Shown here piece by piece: positions 26,345 to 34,833 of a DNA stretch of 64,000 nt. The DNA comes from JALSHZ01 sp964614535. Its GTDB lineage: Bacteria; Pseudomonadota; Gammaproteobacteria; UWMA-0217. Where the stretch lies: positions 1 to 64,000 of the forward strand of contig CAZTOZ010000023.1 of assembly GCA_964614535.1 (NCBI GenBank), written 5' to 3'. Under the pieces are notes generated by a model. That model was not told the origin of the DNA, searched no databases, and worked only from the letters and a program-made list of their open reading frames with translations. Made by a program: the position numbers and the translations under genes. Within the stretch, counting starts at the first letter, position 1, and every line of letters starts with the position of its first letter.

Positions 26345-27526
26345 ATGGAAGGCATTCTCTGGATCATCGGACTGATCCTCTTTCTCGTCACGCTGCCGGG
26401 GACGCTGGAGCTGGCCCTGGTCACTTTCCCTGGCCTGCTCGGCGTTCGTGAGCGGCGGCCGCCGCTCGACACCAGCGGCATCAGGCTCACCGTCGTCATA
26501 CCGGCCCACAACGAGGAGAGCGGGTTGCCGATCACGCTCGCCAGCCTCAAGGCCTGTAGCAATCCGTTGCCGGACCACGATCTGCATGTCATTGCCGACA
26601 ACTGTAGCGATGACACCGCCGGCATCGCCCGTGCCGCCGGTTGCACCGTGCTGGAGCGGCACGACCTGTCGCGGCGGGGCAAGGGCTATGCGCTCAACTG
26701 GGCCTTCGAACAGATTCAGGACAAAGGCTACGACGCGCTGATCGTCGTCGATGCCGATACCCGGGTCGATGCCAATTTCCTCGACGTCTGGCGCAATCTC
26801 ATTGCCCACGGCGCCGATGCCGGGCAGGCGGTCTATCGGGTCGGCAATCCGCAGGCCAACTTCCGCACCCGTCTGATGCACATCGCCTTTCTGGCGTTCA
26901 ACTATCTGCGTCCGCTGTCGCGCCAAAACCTTGGATTTTCGGCCGGAATCCTCGGCAACGGCTTCGGCCTGTCGATGGCGACGGTGCGCGAGATACCCTA
27001 CGACAGCTTTTCCATCGTCGAGGATCTGGAGTACCACACGCGGCTGGTGCGCGCCGGCAAGCGGGTGGTGTTTCTCGCCGAAACCGCGGTCTGGTCCGAC
27101 ATGCCGGTCACCGCCGAGGCGGCGCAGACCCAGCGCGAGCGCTGGGAGGGGGGACGGTTGCGGATGACGCTGGAGCAGGCGCCGAAGCTGCTGGCCGGCG
27201 TGCTGTCCGGGCGCTGGCGGCTGATCGAGCCATTGCTGGAGCTGTTGCTGCTGCCGCTCTCGTATCACTTGCTCCTGTTGGTGGTCTTGCTGCTGGTGGG
27301 GATGGGGGGATTCTTCAGCGGCTATGCGCTGGTTGCGCTCGGCCTCGTCGTGCTGCATGTGATCGTGGCGATGGTGGTGGGCCGTGCTTCGGCGGACGAC
27401 TGGAAGGCGCTGGCGTCGGCGCCGTTCTACATTCTCTGGAAGATCGCCAATCTCGCCGGCATCGTCAGGACCGCCGGCAAGGGTGCCGACTGGAACCGTA
27501 CCGAACGGGATTCCCAATCGAAATAG
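26345..27526 (+). CDS. Membrane-bound family 2 glycosyltransferase
   Basis: A 393-residue GT-A enzyme: an N-terminal membrane helix, then LTVVIPAHNEESGLPITLASL, DNCSDDTAGIARAAG, LIVVDADTRVD (the metal-binding DxD-like motif), EDLEYHTRLVRAGKRVVF, and QRERWEGGRLRM (the Q-RW motif of processive and related GT2 enzymes). Two or more membrane helices follow (about 297-350). It starts 20 bases after trx with GGAGGGAGG. The donor and product are unknown. It lies far from the main polysaccharide locus. Confidence 0.85.
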   Translation: MEGILWIIGLILFLVTLPGTLELALVTFPGLLGVRERRPPLDTSGIRLTVVIPAHNEESGLPITLASLKACSNPLPDHDLHVIADNCSDDTAGIARAAGCTVLERHDLSRRGKGYALNWAFEQIQDKGYDALIVVDADTRVDANFLDVWRNLIAHGADAGQAVYRVGNPQANFRTRLMHIAFLAFNYLRPLSRQNLGFSAGILGNGFGLSMATVREIPYDSFSIVEDLEYHTRLVRAGKRVVFLAETAVWSDMPVTAEAAQTQRERWEGGRLRMTLEQAPKLLAGVLSGRWRLIEPLLELLLLPLSYHLLLLVVLLLVGMGGFFSGYALVALGLVVLHVIVAMVVGRASADDWKALASAPFYILWKIANLAGIVRTAGKGADWNRTERDSQSK

Positions 27527-27566
27527 CGGGGCCCGTCGAGAAGCGACGTTCCGACAGGCCGAGGGG

Positions 27567-28355
27567 CTATTTCACCTTCTCGATGTAGGCGTAGGCCGAG
27601 TGGTTGTGGATGGACTCGAAGTTCTCCGATTCCAGCTCGTAGGCAGCGATGCGGTCGTCGTCGTTGAGCCTGGCGGCGATGTCGCGGATGAGATCCTCGA
27701 CGAACTTGGGATTGTCGTAGGCGCGTTCGGTGACGTATTTTTCGTCCGGCCGCTTCAGCAGGCTGTAGAGTTCGCAAGAGGCCTCCCTCTCTACCAGGTC
27801 GATGATGTCCTCGACCCAGATGAAGCTTTTGAGCCGGGCGTTCACGGTGATGTGCGAGCGCTGGTTGTGGGCGCCGTAGTCGGCGATCTTCTTCGAGCAG
27901 GGGCAGAGGCTGGTCACCGGCACCACCACCTTGATCCATGAAGTGACGACGTCGTCGTGGATCTCCCCGATCAACGTCACCTCATAGTCCATCAGGCTCT
28001 GCACGCCCGAGACCGGCGCGGTCTTGTTGACGAAGTAGGGGAAGGTCATCTCCACGTGGCCGGAGCGCGCTTCCAGTTTCTCGCTGATCTCCCGCAGCAT
28101 GGCGTGGAAGGTGTCGACGGTAATCTCCCGCTCGTGATTGTTCAGGATCTCGACGAAGCGCGACATGTGCGTGCCCTTGAAGTCGTGGGGCAGGTTGACG
28201 TACATGTTGAACTCGGCGACGGTGTGTTGTTCTCCGCCGCTGCGCTCGGCGATGCGCACCGGGTGCCTGATGCCCTTGATGCCGACCTTGTCGATTGGGA
28301 TCTGGCGACTGTCGGCGGCGCCCTGGACGTCGGGAATCTCGCAATGGCTGGCCAT
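27567..28355 (-). CDS. folE2: GTP cyclohydrolase FolE2 (type IB)
   Basis: A 262-residue enzyme that converts GTP to 7,8-dihydroneopterin triphosphate, the first step to folate and queuosine. Family marks are IPIDKVGIKGIRHPV, the metal-ligand Cys region VTSLCPCSKKIADYGAHNQRS, and SCELYSLLKRPDEKYVTERAY. FolE2 can work with Mn or Fe and often replaces FolE under zinc limitation. It is the last gene of the minus-strand operon, with AGGAG before its ATG and queD six bases upstream. Pairing with queD fits, because FolE2 makes the QueD substrate. Confidence 0.94.
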   Translation of the reverse strand: MASHCEIPDVQGAADSRQIPIDKVGIKGIRHPVRIAERSGGEQHTVAEFNMYVNLPHDFKGTHMSRFVEILNNHEREITVDTFHAMLREISEKLEARSGHVEMTFPYFVNKTAPVSGVQSLMDYEVTLIGEIHDDVVTSWIKVVVPVTSLCPCSKKIADYGAHNQRSHITVNARLKSFIWVEDIIDLVEREASCELYSLLKRPDEKYVTERAYDNPKFVEDLIRDIAARLNDDDRIAAYELESENFESIHNHSAYAYIEKVK

Positions 28356-28360
28356 GGGGG

Positions 28361-28747
28361 TTACTCCTGTTCCCGGGTATAGCGGACGCAGGCGCGTTCG
28401 GTTTCCCAGAGCGTGACGGCACTGACGCGGACGTGATCGGCATCGAGCCGTTTCGACAACTCGTCGAAGAAATACTCGGCGATGTGTTCCGCTGTCGGAT
28501 TCTTTTCGGTGAAGGGGGGCAGCTCGTTCAGATAGCGGTGATCGAGCCGCTCGGCGATTTCACGGGTGGCACGCTTGATCTCCTTGAAGTCGATCGCCAT
28601 CCCGATCTCGTCCAGGCGGGTCGCCTCCACCTCGGTCTCCACCTTCCAGTTGTGCCCGTGCATGCGGCTGCAGGCGCCGGGATAGTCGCGCAGCGTATGG
28701 GCGGAGGCGAAATCGGCGATGACCTTGAGTGTAAAGAGCGCGGGCAT
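28361..28747 (-). CDS. queD: 6-carboxy-5,6,7,8-tetrahydropterin synthase
   Basis: A 128-residue PTPS-family enzyme of queuosine synthesis acting on dihydroneopterin triphosphate. The zinc ligands are the His of FASAHTLRDY and the two His of MHGHNWKVE. MAIDFKEIK, LDHRYLNE and NPTAEHIAEYF are typical, and a C-terminal WETERACVRY carries the conserved Glu. I take the ATG at 28747 (MPALFTLKVIADF). No ribosome-binding site is obvious, so it may rely on coupling with dxs, which ends 20 bases before. Other queuosine genes are not in the window. Confidence 0.92.
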   Translation of the reverse strand: MPALFTLKVIADFASAHTLRDYPGACSRMHGHNWKVETEVEATRLDEIGMAIDFKEIKRATREIAERLDHRYLNELPPFTEKNPTAEHIAEYFFDELSKRLDADHVRVSAVTLWETERACVRYTREQE

Positions 28748-28767
28748 GGATGGGTGGCTGGAAAAAT

Positions 28768-30657
28768 TCAGCGGGATGCTATCTGAGCGGCCAGGGGAAT
28801 GCAATTTCCCGGGGAGAATCGCCTGCAAATGCTGTCATGGATGCCTTCGGCGTCGAGACCGGCCTCGGCCAGCAGCTCCTCGCGGCTGCCGTGGGCGAGG
28901 AAGCGGTCGGGCAGGCCAAGTTGCAATACCGGCCGTGTGATGCCCTCGCGGTGCAGCAGTTCGGTGACGGCGCTGCCGGCGCCCCCGGCGATGCAGCCGT
29001 CCTCGATCGTCACCAGCCGTTCGTGGCTGGCGGCCAGCTCCCGCACCAGCGCCTCGTCGAGCGGTTTGACGAAGCGCATGTTGGCGACGGTGGCGTCGAG
29101 CCGCTCGGCTGCTTCCCGCGCCGCGGCCAACGGCGCGCCGAAAACCAGCAGGGCGGTGTCGTGGCCCTGGCGAACGATCTCCCCGCGGCCGAGCGGCAGC
29201 GTCGCCAGATCGTGGTCGGGTTCGATGCCGATGCCGCGGCCTCGGGGATATCGCACGGCGGCAGGCCCGTCGTGGGCGAAGCCGGTGCTGAGCATGCGTC
29301 GGCACTCGGCCTCGTCGGCCGGTGCCATGATGACCATGTTGGGTACGCAGCGCAGGAAGGCGAGGTCGAAGCTGCCAGCGTGGGTGGGGCCGTCGGGGCC
29401 GACGACGCCACCGCGATCGATGGCCAGCAGCACCGGCAGGTCCTGCAGCGCGATGTCGTGGATCAATTGGTCGTAGGCGCGTTGCAGGAAGGTGGAGTAG
29501 ATCGCCACCACCGGTTTGAGCCCGCGTACCGCCATGCCGGCGGCCAGCGTCAGCGCGTGTTGCTCGGCGATGGCGACATCGAAATAGCGTTCGGGGAAGC
29601 GTTCGGAGAAGGCCACCAGACCCGAGCCCTCGCGCATCGCCGGGGTGATCCCGACCAACCGTGCGTCGGCATCGGCCTGGTCGCAGAGCCAGTCGCTGAA
29701 GACATCGGTGTAGGTCTTCGGGGCCGCTTGCCGTTCCCGTGCGATGCCGGCGTCGCGGTCGAAGCGGCCGACGCCGTGATAGCGCACCGGCTCGCGCTCG
29801 GCGTGGTGATAGCCCTTGCCCTTTTTGGTGATGGCGTGGAGCAGCACCGGGCCGGGCATGTCGCGGACGTTGCGCAGTGTGCGCAGCAGGGTCGGCAGGT
29901 CGTGACCGTCGATCGGACCGATGGTGTTGAACCCCAGCTCTTCGAACAGCGTACCGGGCATTACCATCCCTTTCATGTGTTCTTCGGCACGGCGGGCGAA
30001 CTCCTCGATTGGCGGCAGATGCCGGAGCAGCCGCTTGCTCTCCTGGCGCACGGTGCTGTAGAGGTGGCTGGAGAGGACGCGGGTGAAGTAGTTGGAGAGA
30101 CCGCCGACGTTGGGTGAGATCGACATCTCGTTGTCGTTCAGAATGACGATCAGGTCTTCGTCGAGATCGCCGGCGTGGTTCAGCGCCTCGAAGGCCATCC
30201 CGGCGGTCATGGCGCCGTCGCCGATGACGGCGATGGCCTTCTGTCGCTTGCCGCGGGCGCGTGCCGCGATCGCCATCCCCAGCGCGGCGCTGATCGAGGT
30301 GCTGGAATGGCCGGCGCCGAAGGCATCGTATTCGCTCTCGTCGATATTGGGGAATCCGGCCAAGCCGCCGCGCTGGCGAATCGTTGGCAGGGCGTCGCGC
30401 CGGCCGGTGAGTACCTTGTGGGGATAGCACTGGTGGCCGACGTCCCAGACCAGGGCGTCATTGGGGGTGTCGAAGACGTAGTGCAGCGCGATCGTCAGTT
30501 CGACGACACCGAGCCCCGAGGCGAGGTGCCCGCCGCTCTGCGATACCGAATCGATGATGTATTCGCGCAGCTCCGACGCCAGTTGCGGCAGCCGGGATTC
30601 GGGCAGCCGGCGCAGGTCTTCCGGGGTGTCGATCTTGGAGAGCAGGCTGAAACTCAC
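28768..30657 (-). CDS. dxs: 1-deoxy-D-xylulose-5-phosphate synthase
   Basis: A 629-residue thiamine-diphosphate enzyme that condenses pyruvate and glyceraldehyde 3-phosphate at the entry to the MEP isoprenoid pathway. Landmarks are GGHLASGLGVVELTIALHY, VWDVGHQCYPHKVLTGR, the TPP motif VIGDGAMTAGMAFEALNHAG ending in LNDNEMSIS, and DVAIAEQHALTLAAGMA. No ATG precedes the conserved core, so translation starts at the GTG at 30657 (VSFSLLSKIDTPEDLRRLP). Further upstream codons in frame run into ispA and are not plausible. It follows ispA in the same operon, a common pairing. Confidence 0.95.
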   Translation of the reverse strand: MSFSLLSKIDTPEDLRRLPESRLPQLASELREYIIDSVSQSGGHLASGLGVVELTIALHYVFDTPNDALVWDVGHQCYPHKVLTGRRDALPTIRQRGGLAGFPNIDESEYDAFGAGHSSTSISAALGMAIAARARGKRQKAIAVIGDGAMTAGMAFEALNHAGDLDEDLIVILNDNEMSISPNVGGLSNYFTRVLSSHLYSTVRQESKRLLRHLPPIEEFARRAEEHMKGMVMPGTLFEELGFNTIGPIDGHDLPTLLRTLRNVRDMPGPVLLHAITKKGKGYHHAEREPVRYHGVGRFDRDAGIARERQAAPKTYTDVFSDWLCDQADADARLVGITPAMREGSGLVAFSERFPERYFDVAIAEQHALTLAAGMAVRGLKPVVAIYSTFLQRAYDQLIHDIALQDLPVLLAIDRGGVVGPDGPTHAGSFDLAFLRCVPNMVIMAPADEAECRRMLSTGFAHDGPAAVRYPRGRGIGIEPDHDLATLPLGRGEIVRQGHDTALLVFGAPLAAAREAAERLDATVANMRFVKPLDEALVRELAASHERLVTIEDGCIAGGAGSAVTELLHREGITRPVLQLGLPDRFLAHGSREELLAEAGLDAEGIHDSICRRFSPGNCIPLAAQIASR

Positions 30658-30745
30658 GGTACGGGGTCGATAAATAAAGAGAGACAGTATCGGACGATAC
30701 GCGCCCGAAAACAACCGGCCGGAATCGCCGCCTGCGGTGTCGATC

Positions 30746-31639
30746 TCAGCGGATGCGATCGACGATGTAGTTGGCGATGTCGCGCAGGACACCGGCCTGG
30801 TCGTCGAAGCCGGCGAGGGCCTCCAGCGCTTGCTCGTGCAGTTCTCGCAGCCGGGCTTTCGACTCCTTCAGGCCGATGATGTCGGGGAAGGTGGGCTTGC
30901 CCAGTGCCCGGTCGGCGCCGCTCTGTTTGCCGAGGGTTTCGGTGTCCCCCTCGATGTCGAGAATGTCGTCGCGGATCTGGAAGGCCAGACCGATGCACTC
31001 GGCGTAGCGGTTCAGCCCTTGCGCGAGGGCGGGCGGGAGGTCGGGGCGGTTGGCTGCGGCCATGTTGACGGCGGCACGGATCAGCTCGCCGGTTTTGTAG
31101 ATGTGCATCTCCTCCAGCTCGACCAGCGAGAGCCTCTTGCCCACCGAGTCCAGGTCGATGGCCTGCCCGCCGGCCATGCCCTGATAGCCGGCCGCGGTGG
31201 CGATGGTGGCGATCATCTTCAGGCGGACCGCCGGATCGTCGGTCATCGCCGGGTCGGTGGCGAGAACCTTGAAGGCCAGCGCCTGCAGCGCGTCTCCGGC
31301 CAGCACCGCGGTGGCTTCGCCGAAGGCCTTGTGGCAGGTGGGCTTGCCGCGGCGCAGATCGTCGTCGTCCATGCAGGGCAGGTCGTCGTGGATCAGTGAA
31401 TAGACGTGGATCATCTCCACGGCGCAGGCGGGGCCGTCGAGCTCATCCAGGTTCTGGCCGGTGGCCAGTCCGGTGGCGTAGATCAGCAGGGGCCGGATAC
31501 GCTTGCCGCCATCCAGCGTGCTGTAGCGCATCGCTTCGTGAAAGCGGGCGTTGTAGCGTTTGCGTGGTGGCAGCCAGTGGGCGAGGCGATCCTCGATGCG
31601 TGCCAGCCACTGTGGCATGACGGTGTCGAGGCGGGTCAT
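30746..31639 (-). CDS. ispA: Farnesyl diphosphate synthase
   Basis: A 297-residue prenyltransferase of normal length that makes farnesyl diphosphate from IPP and DMAPP. It has both Asp-rich motifs: LIHDDLPCMDDDDLRRG (first DDxxD region) and FQIRDDILDIEGD (second). GKRIRPLLIYATG binds IPP. Product feeds ubiquinone and the undecaprenyl carrier used by wall and polysaccharide synthesis. Its ATG overlaps the xseB stop (ATGA). dxs lies 88 bases downstream. Confidence 0.95.
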   Translation of the reverse strand: MTRLDTVMPQWLARIEDRLAHWLPPRKRYNARFHEAMRYSTLDGGKRIRPLLIYATGLATGQNLDELDGPACAVEMIHVYSLIHDDLPCMDDDDLRRGKPTCHKAFGEATAVLAGDALQALAFKVLATDPAMTDDPAVRLKMIATIATAAGYQGMAGGQAIDLDSVGKRLSLVELEEMHIYKTGELIRAAVNMAAANRPDLPPALAQGLNRYAECIGLAFQIRDDILDIEGDTETLGKQSGADRALGKPTFPDIIGLKESKARLRELHEQALEALAGFDDQAGVLRDIANYIVDRIR

Positions 31640-31878
31640 CGTGCCGGCGCCTGGTCGAACGGTTCGAGCGTCTCCTCCTCGCCGTTGAGTATCCGGACCC
31701 GCTGTTCCGCTTCGTCGAGCAGTCGCTGACAGGTCTGCAGCAGCTTCATGCCGCGCTCGTACTCCTGCAGCGATGCCTCGAGCGTCAGTTCGCCGCTCTC
31801 CATCCGTTCCACCAGTGCCTCCAGCGCCTGTAGCGAGGTCTCGAAATCGGCCTTCTCTTCACTCTTTTTTCTGGGCAT
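31636..31878 (-). CDS. xseB: Exodeoxyribonuclease VII small subunit
   Basis: An 80-residue, helical, charged protein starting MPRKKSEEKADFETSLQALE. VERMESGELTLEASLQEYERGMKL and CQRLLDEAEQRVRIL are the XseB signature. It partners the large subunit XseA in degrading single-stranded DNA; xseA is not in this window. It is the first gene of xseB-ispA-dxs-queD-folE2, an order shared by many proteobacteria for the first three genes. The in-frame start further upstream (31935) is less likely because the ATG at 31878 matches the family N-terminus. Confidence 0.93.
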   Translation of the reverse strand: MPRKKSEEKADFETSLQALEALVERMESGELTLEASLQEYERGMKLLQTCQRLLDEAEQRVRILNGEEETLEPFDQAPAR

Positions 31879-31968
31879 CGGACTTGCCTGTGATGACGGT
31901 GCTGCAAAGCTACTGGAGATCCCGAAATCGGTCAATGCGACACTGCGGTCGGACGTGCCCGCGGGCGG

Positions 31969-32020
31969 TTGACACCATCGGCCGATCTGCTACATTAGTC
32001 GGTGTTTAGACTAATTCTAA
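31969..32020 (+). promoter_or_regulatory. Rubrerythrin promoter with Fur/PerR-like operator
   Basis: TTGACA (31969-31974), 16 bases and TACATT (31991-31996) form a good sigma-70 promoter. Over the start site lies TTAGACT-A-ATTCTAA (32006-32020), a 7-1-7 inverted repeat with 6 of 7 pairs matching. It has the shape of the PerR box TTATAAT-N-ATTATAA. A second, overlapping palindrome ATTAGTC-N8-GACTAAT spans 31994-32015. Binding here would block transcription. Confidence 0.55.
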
Positions 32021-32098
32021 ATGCGCTCGGGTGGCTTCGTCGCCATCGCTACGGGAGCGCGGTACGACCATCCAACCGTTCAAACAGGAGACAACACG

Positions 32099-32518
32099 AT
32101 GGAATTGAAAGGCAGCAAGACTGAGCAGGCGCTCAAAGACGCATTCGCCGGGGAATCCCAGGCCAACCGCCGTTACCTCTACTTCGCCGCCAAGGCGGAT
32201 GTCGAGGGGTACAACGACATCTCCGCCGTTTTCCGCTCCACCGCCGAAGGCGAGACCGGCCATGCCCACGGCCACCTGGAGTACCTGGAGGCGTCCGGTG
32301 ATCCCGCCACCGGCCTGCCGATCGGCAGCACGGCCGACAACCTGCGCGCGGCGATCGCTGGCGAGACTCACGAATACACCGATATGTATCCGGGCATGGC
32401 CAAGACTGCGCGCGAGGAAGGCTTCGACGAAATCGCCGACTGGTTCGAGACCCTGGCGAAGGCCGAGCGTTCCCACGCCAACCGTTTCCAGAAAGCACTG
32501 GATTCGATGGACGACTGA
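32099..32518 (+). CDS. Rubrerythrin (diiron peroxidase-type, no rubredoxin domain)
   Basis: A 139-residue four-helix protein. Diiron ligands are seen as ExxH-type pairs: FAGESQANRRYLYFA, STAEGETGHAHGHLEYL, IAGETHEYTDMYPGMA and AKAERSHANRFQKAL. The C-terminal rubredoxin domain of classical rubrerythrin is absent, which is common in this shorter type. It would reduce peroxide using electrons from a separate donor; the Fe-S protein encoded next is a candidate. The ATG at 32099 follows CAGGAGA. A promoter with a PerR-like box fits a peroxide response. Confidence 0.9.
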   Translation: MELKGSKTEQALKDAFAGESQANRRYLYFAAKADVEGYNDISAVFRSTAEGETGHAHGHLEYLEASGDPATGLPIGSTADNLRAAIAGETHEYTDMYPGMAKTAREEGFDEIADWFETLAKAERSHANRFQKALDSMDD

Positions 32519-32538
32519 TTTTCCGGCAGGAGAATCAT

Positions 32539-32589
32539 CCGCGGCCCTGAATGGGTCGCGGGGGGTTGCGGGCGGCCGTCCGCAACCCC
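32539..32589 (+). other. Two strong stem-loops behind rubrerythrin
   Basis: CCGCGGCCC (32539-32547) pairs with GGGTCGCGG (32553-32561) apart from one mismatch. GGGGTTGCGG (32562-32571) pairs perfectly with CCGCAACCCC (32580-32589). There is no T-run, so full termination is unlikely; partial termination or mRNA protection between rubrerythrin and the next gene is more likely. Confidence 0.6.
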
Positions 32590-32653
32590 GATGTTCCCAA
32601 ATTCACTGCGCCGGCCCGATCCGGGCGGGCGCGAACATACCGAGGTGATCAAT

Positions 32654-33997
32654 ATGGCCGGCACTGGTGGCGGATACCGCGAAGGCAGTCTGGAGGCGCC
32701 CACGCGCCATCCGATCGACTGGAAGAATCCCGACTTCTACGACGAGGGCGCCCTGTTTGCCGAGCTGGAGCGTGTCTTCGACATCTGTCACGGCTGTCGC
32801 CGTTGTGTCAGCCTCTGCAACTCCTTTCCGACGCTGTTCGACCTGGTGGACGAGTCGGAGACGATGGAGGTGGATGGCGTCGCCAAGGAGGACTACTGGA
32901 AGGTGGTCGATCACTGCTATCTCTGTGATCTCTGCTACCTCACCAAGTGTCCCTACGTGCCGCCGCACGAGTGGAACGTGGACTACCCTCATCTGATGTT
33001 GCGCGCCAAGGCGGTCAAGCACAAGAAAGGGAAGGAGAGGCTGCGGGACAAGGTACTCAGCTCGACCGACCGGGTTGGGTCACTGGCCGGTATTCCCGTC
33101 GTGGCTGGTGTCGTCAACGCGATGAACCGCAACAAGCCGTTCCGCAAGCAGCTGGACAGGTTCTTCGGCGTCCACGAAAACGCCGTGCTGCCGGTGTTCC
33201 ACAGCAAATCGGCGCGCAAGCGGCTGGCCGGACACCGCTCCTCGGCCCAGCCGAAGCCGGCGGGTCGCACCACCGGCAAGGTGGCGTTGTTTGCGACCTG
33301 CTATGGCAACCGCAACCAGCCCGAGCTGGCCGAGGATCTGGTGGCGGTGTTCGAGCACAACGGCATTGCGGTGACATTGCTCGAAAAAGAGCGCTGCTGT
33401 GGCATGCCGAAGCTGGAACTGGGTGACCTGGAGGCGGTGGACGAGGCGCGCCGGGTCAATATTCCGAGCATGATCGCGGCAATCGACGCCGGATACGACA
33501 TCGTCGCGCCGATTCCCTCCTGCGTATTGATGTTCAAGCAGGAGCTGCCGTTGCTGTTCCCCGACGATGCCGACGTGGCCCGGGTACAGGCCCACATCTT
33601 CGATCCCTTCGAGTACCTGATGCTTCGGGACAAGGAGGGTCTGCTCAATACCGATTTCAAGAACGCCCTCGGCAAGATCGATTACCATGCCGCCTGCCAT
33701 CTGCGGGTGCAGCGGATTGGTTTGAAGACCCGGGATCTGCTGAAAAAGATTCCGGACACCGAGGTCGACGTCATCGAGCGTTGTTCCGGCCACGATGGCA
33801 CCTATGCGGTGAAATCGGAATTCCACGATGTGTCGATGAAGATCTGCCGGCCGGTGTTCAACAAGGTGAAAAAAGACCGGCCGGACCACTACAGCAGCGA
33901 CTGTCCCATGGCCGGCGCGCAGATCGCCCATGGCGTCGACGACGGGTCTGCCGCCGAGCATCCGCTGAAGCTGCTGCGCCGTGCCTACGGCATCTGA
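32654..33997 (+). CDS. Fe-S oxidoreductase, heterodisulfide reductase/GlpC-like
   Basis: A 447-residue protein from the ATG at 32654. The N-terminal half holds two 4Fe-4S motifs, CHGCRRCVSLCNSFP and CYLCDLCYLTKCPYVPP. The C-terminal half has two CCG-type (cysteine-rich) domains: FATCYGNRNQPEL through EKERCCGMPKLELG, and HAACHLRVQ through ERCSGHDG, where the second CCG is replaced by CSG. HdrD, GlpC and glycolate-oxidase subunits share this plan and move electrons to a disulfide or quinone. In many proteobacteria this gene lies between rubrerythrin and DUF3501 genes, as here, suggesting it feeds electrons to rubrerythrin. That is inference. Confidence 0.83.
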   Translation: MAGTGGGYREGSLEAPTRHPIDWKNPDFYDEGALFAELERVFDICHGCRRCVSLCNSFPTLFDLVDESETMEVDGVAKEDYWKVVDHCYLCDLCYLTKCPYVPPHEWNVDYPHLMLRAKAVKHKKGKERLRDKVLSSTDRVGSLAGIPVVAGVVNAMNRNKPFRKQLDRFFGVHENAVLPVFHSKSARKRLAGHRSSAQPKPAGRTTGKVALFATCYGNRNQPELAEDLVAVFEHNGIAVTLLEKERCCGMPKLELGDLEAVDEARRVNIPSMIAAIDAGYDIVAPIPSCVLMFKQELPLLFPDDADVARVQAHIFDPFEYLMLRDKEGLLNTDFKNALGKIDYHAACHLRVQRIGLKTRDLLKKIPDTEVDVIERCSGHDGTYAVKSEFHDVSMKICRPVFNKVKKDRPDHYSSDCPMAGAQIAHGVDDGSAAEHPLKLLRRAYGI

Positions 33998-34048
33998 GTG
34001 GACGGCGGCGACACCCTGTATCTCAACACCCTGTCAGGAGGGGCGACG

Positions 34049-34636
34049 ATGGAATTGAAACGAGAAGACCTGCTTTCGCTGGAGGCCTACGACGAACGGC
34101 GTGACGAATTTCGCCGCAAGGCGATGGAAGAGAAGAAGATTCGCATCGTTCCGGTCGGCCCGCATGTGACCATGCACTTCGAGAACCGGTTTCTGATGCA
34201 GTACCAGATTCAGGAGATGCTGCGGATCGAGAGGATCTTCGATGCCGCGGGCATCCAGGATGAACTCGATGCCTACAATCCGATGGTGCCGACGGGCAGC
34301 AACTGGAAGGCGACCCAGATGATCGAGTTCCCCGACCCGGAGGAGCGGAAAAAGGCGCTGTCGGAACTGGTGGGCATCGATCGCAAGACCTGGGTCCAGG
34401 TGGACGATCACGACAAGGTATATGCCATCTCCGATGAGGATCTGGAGCGTGAAACGGAGGAGAAGACCTCCAGTGTCCACTTCATGCGCTTCGAGCTGAC
34501 GCCTGAAATGGTCGAGTCGGCCATTGCCGGCGCGCCGATCAAGGTCGGCATCGATCACGAAAACTATCGGCACGAGACCACGCTGGACGAGGCGGCGCGC
34601 CGGAGTCTGGTGGCCGACCTCAGGCCGCCGGCCTGA
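34049..34636 (+). CDS. DUF3501 family protein
   Basis: A 195-residue soluble protein starting MELKREDLLSLEAYDERRDEFR, with IRIVPVGPHVTMHFENRFLMQYQIQEMLRIERIF in the middle, the typical DUF3501 text. AGGAGG precedes its ATG. DUF3501 has no assigned function but recurs with rubrerythrin and the HdrD-like protein. Conserved Glu, His and Asn around FENRFLM could bind metal; this is a guess. It is the last gene of the cluster and converges with the stress-protein gene. The 197 bases between show no clear terminator. Confidence 0.85.
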   Translation: MELKREDLLSLEAYDERRDEFRRKAMEEKKIRIVPVGPHVTMHFENRFLMQYQIQEMLRIERIFDAAGIQDELDAYNPMVPTGSNWKATQMIEFPDPEERKKALSELVGIDRKTWVQVDDHDKVYAISDEDLERETEEKTSSVHFMRFELTPEMVESAIAGAPIKVGIDHENYRHETTLDEAARRSLVADLRPPA

Positions 34637-34833
34637 CCCTATCGCGGACGGGCTGCCGCAAGGTCGTCAGGCGGGGGAGGCGGGTTGGCGCAAGGTGTTG
34701 CTCCAACGCGGACGGTCACCACGGTCGCCGGCGCGGCGAAAGGGCCTGCGCCGGCGTCACGGCGGATGGTTGGTGGAACGTACCGGCGCCGCCGGCCGGT
34801 GGAACGCCGCGCCTCACCGCTCGTCCGTTCCCA

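Noticed and set aside
28750..30117. 455-codon plus-strand frame opposite dxs
   Set aside because: Shadow of dxs; Gly/Val/Asp/Gln-rich with no domain.
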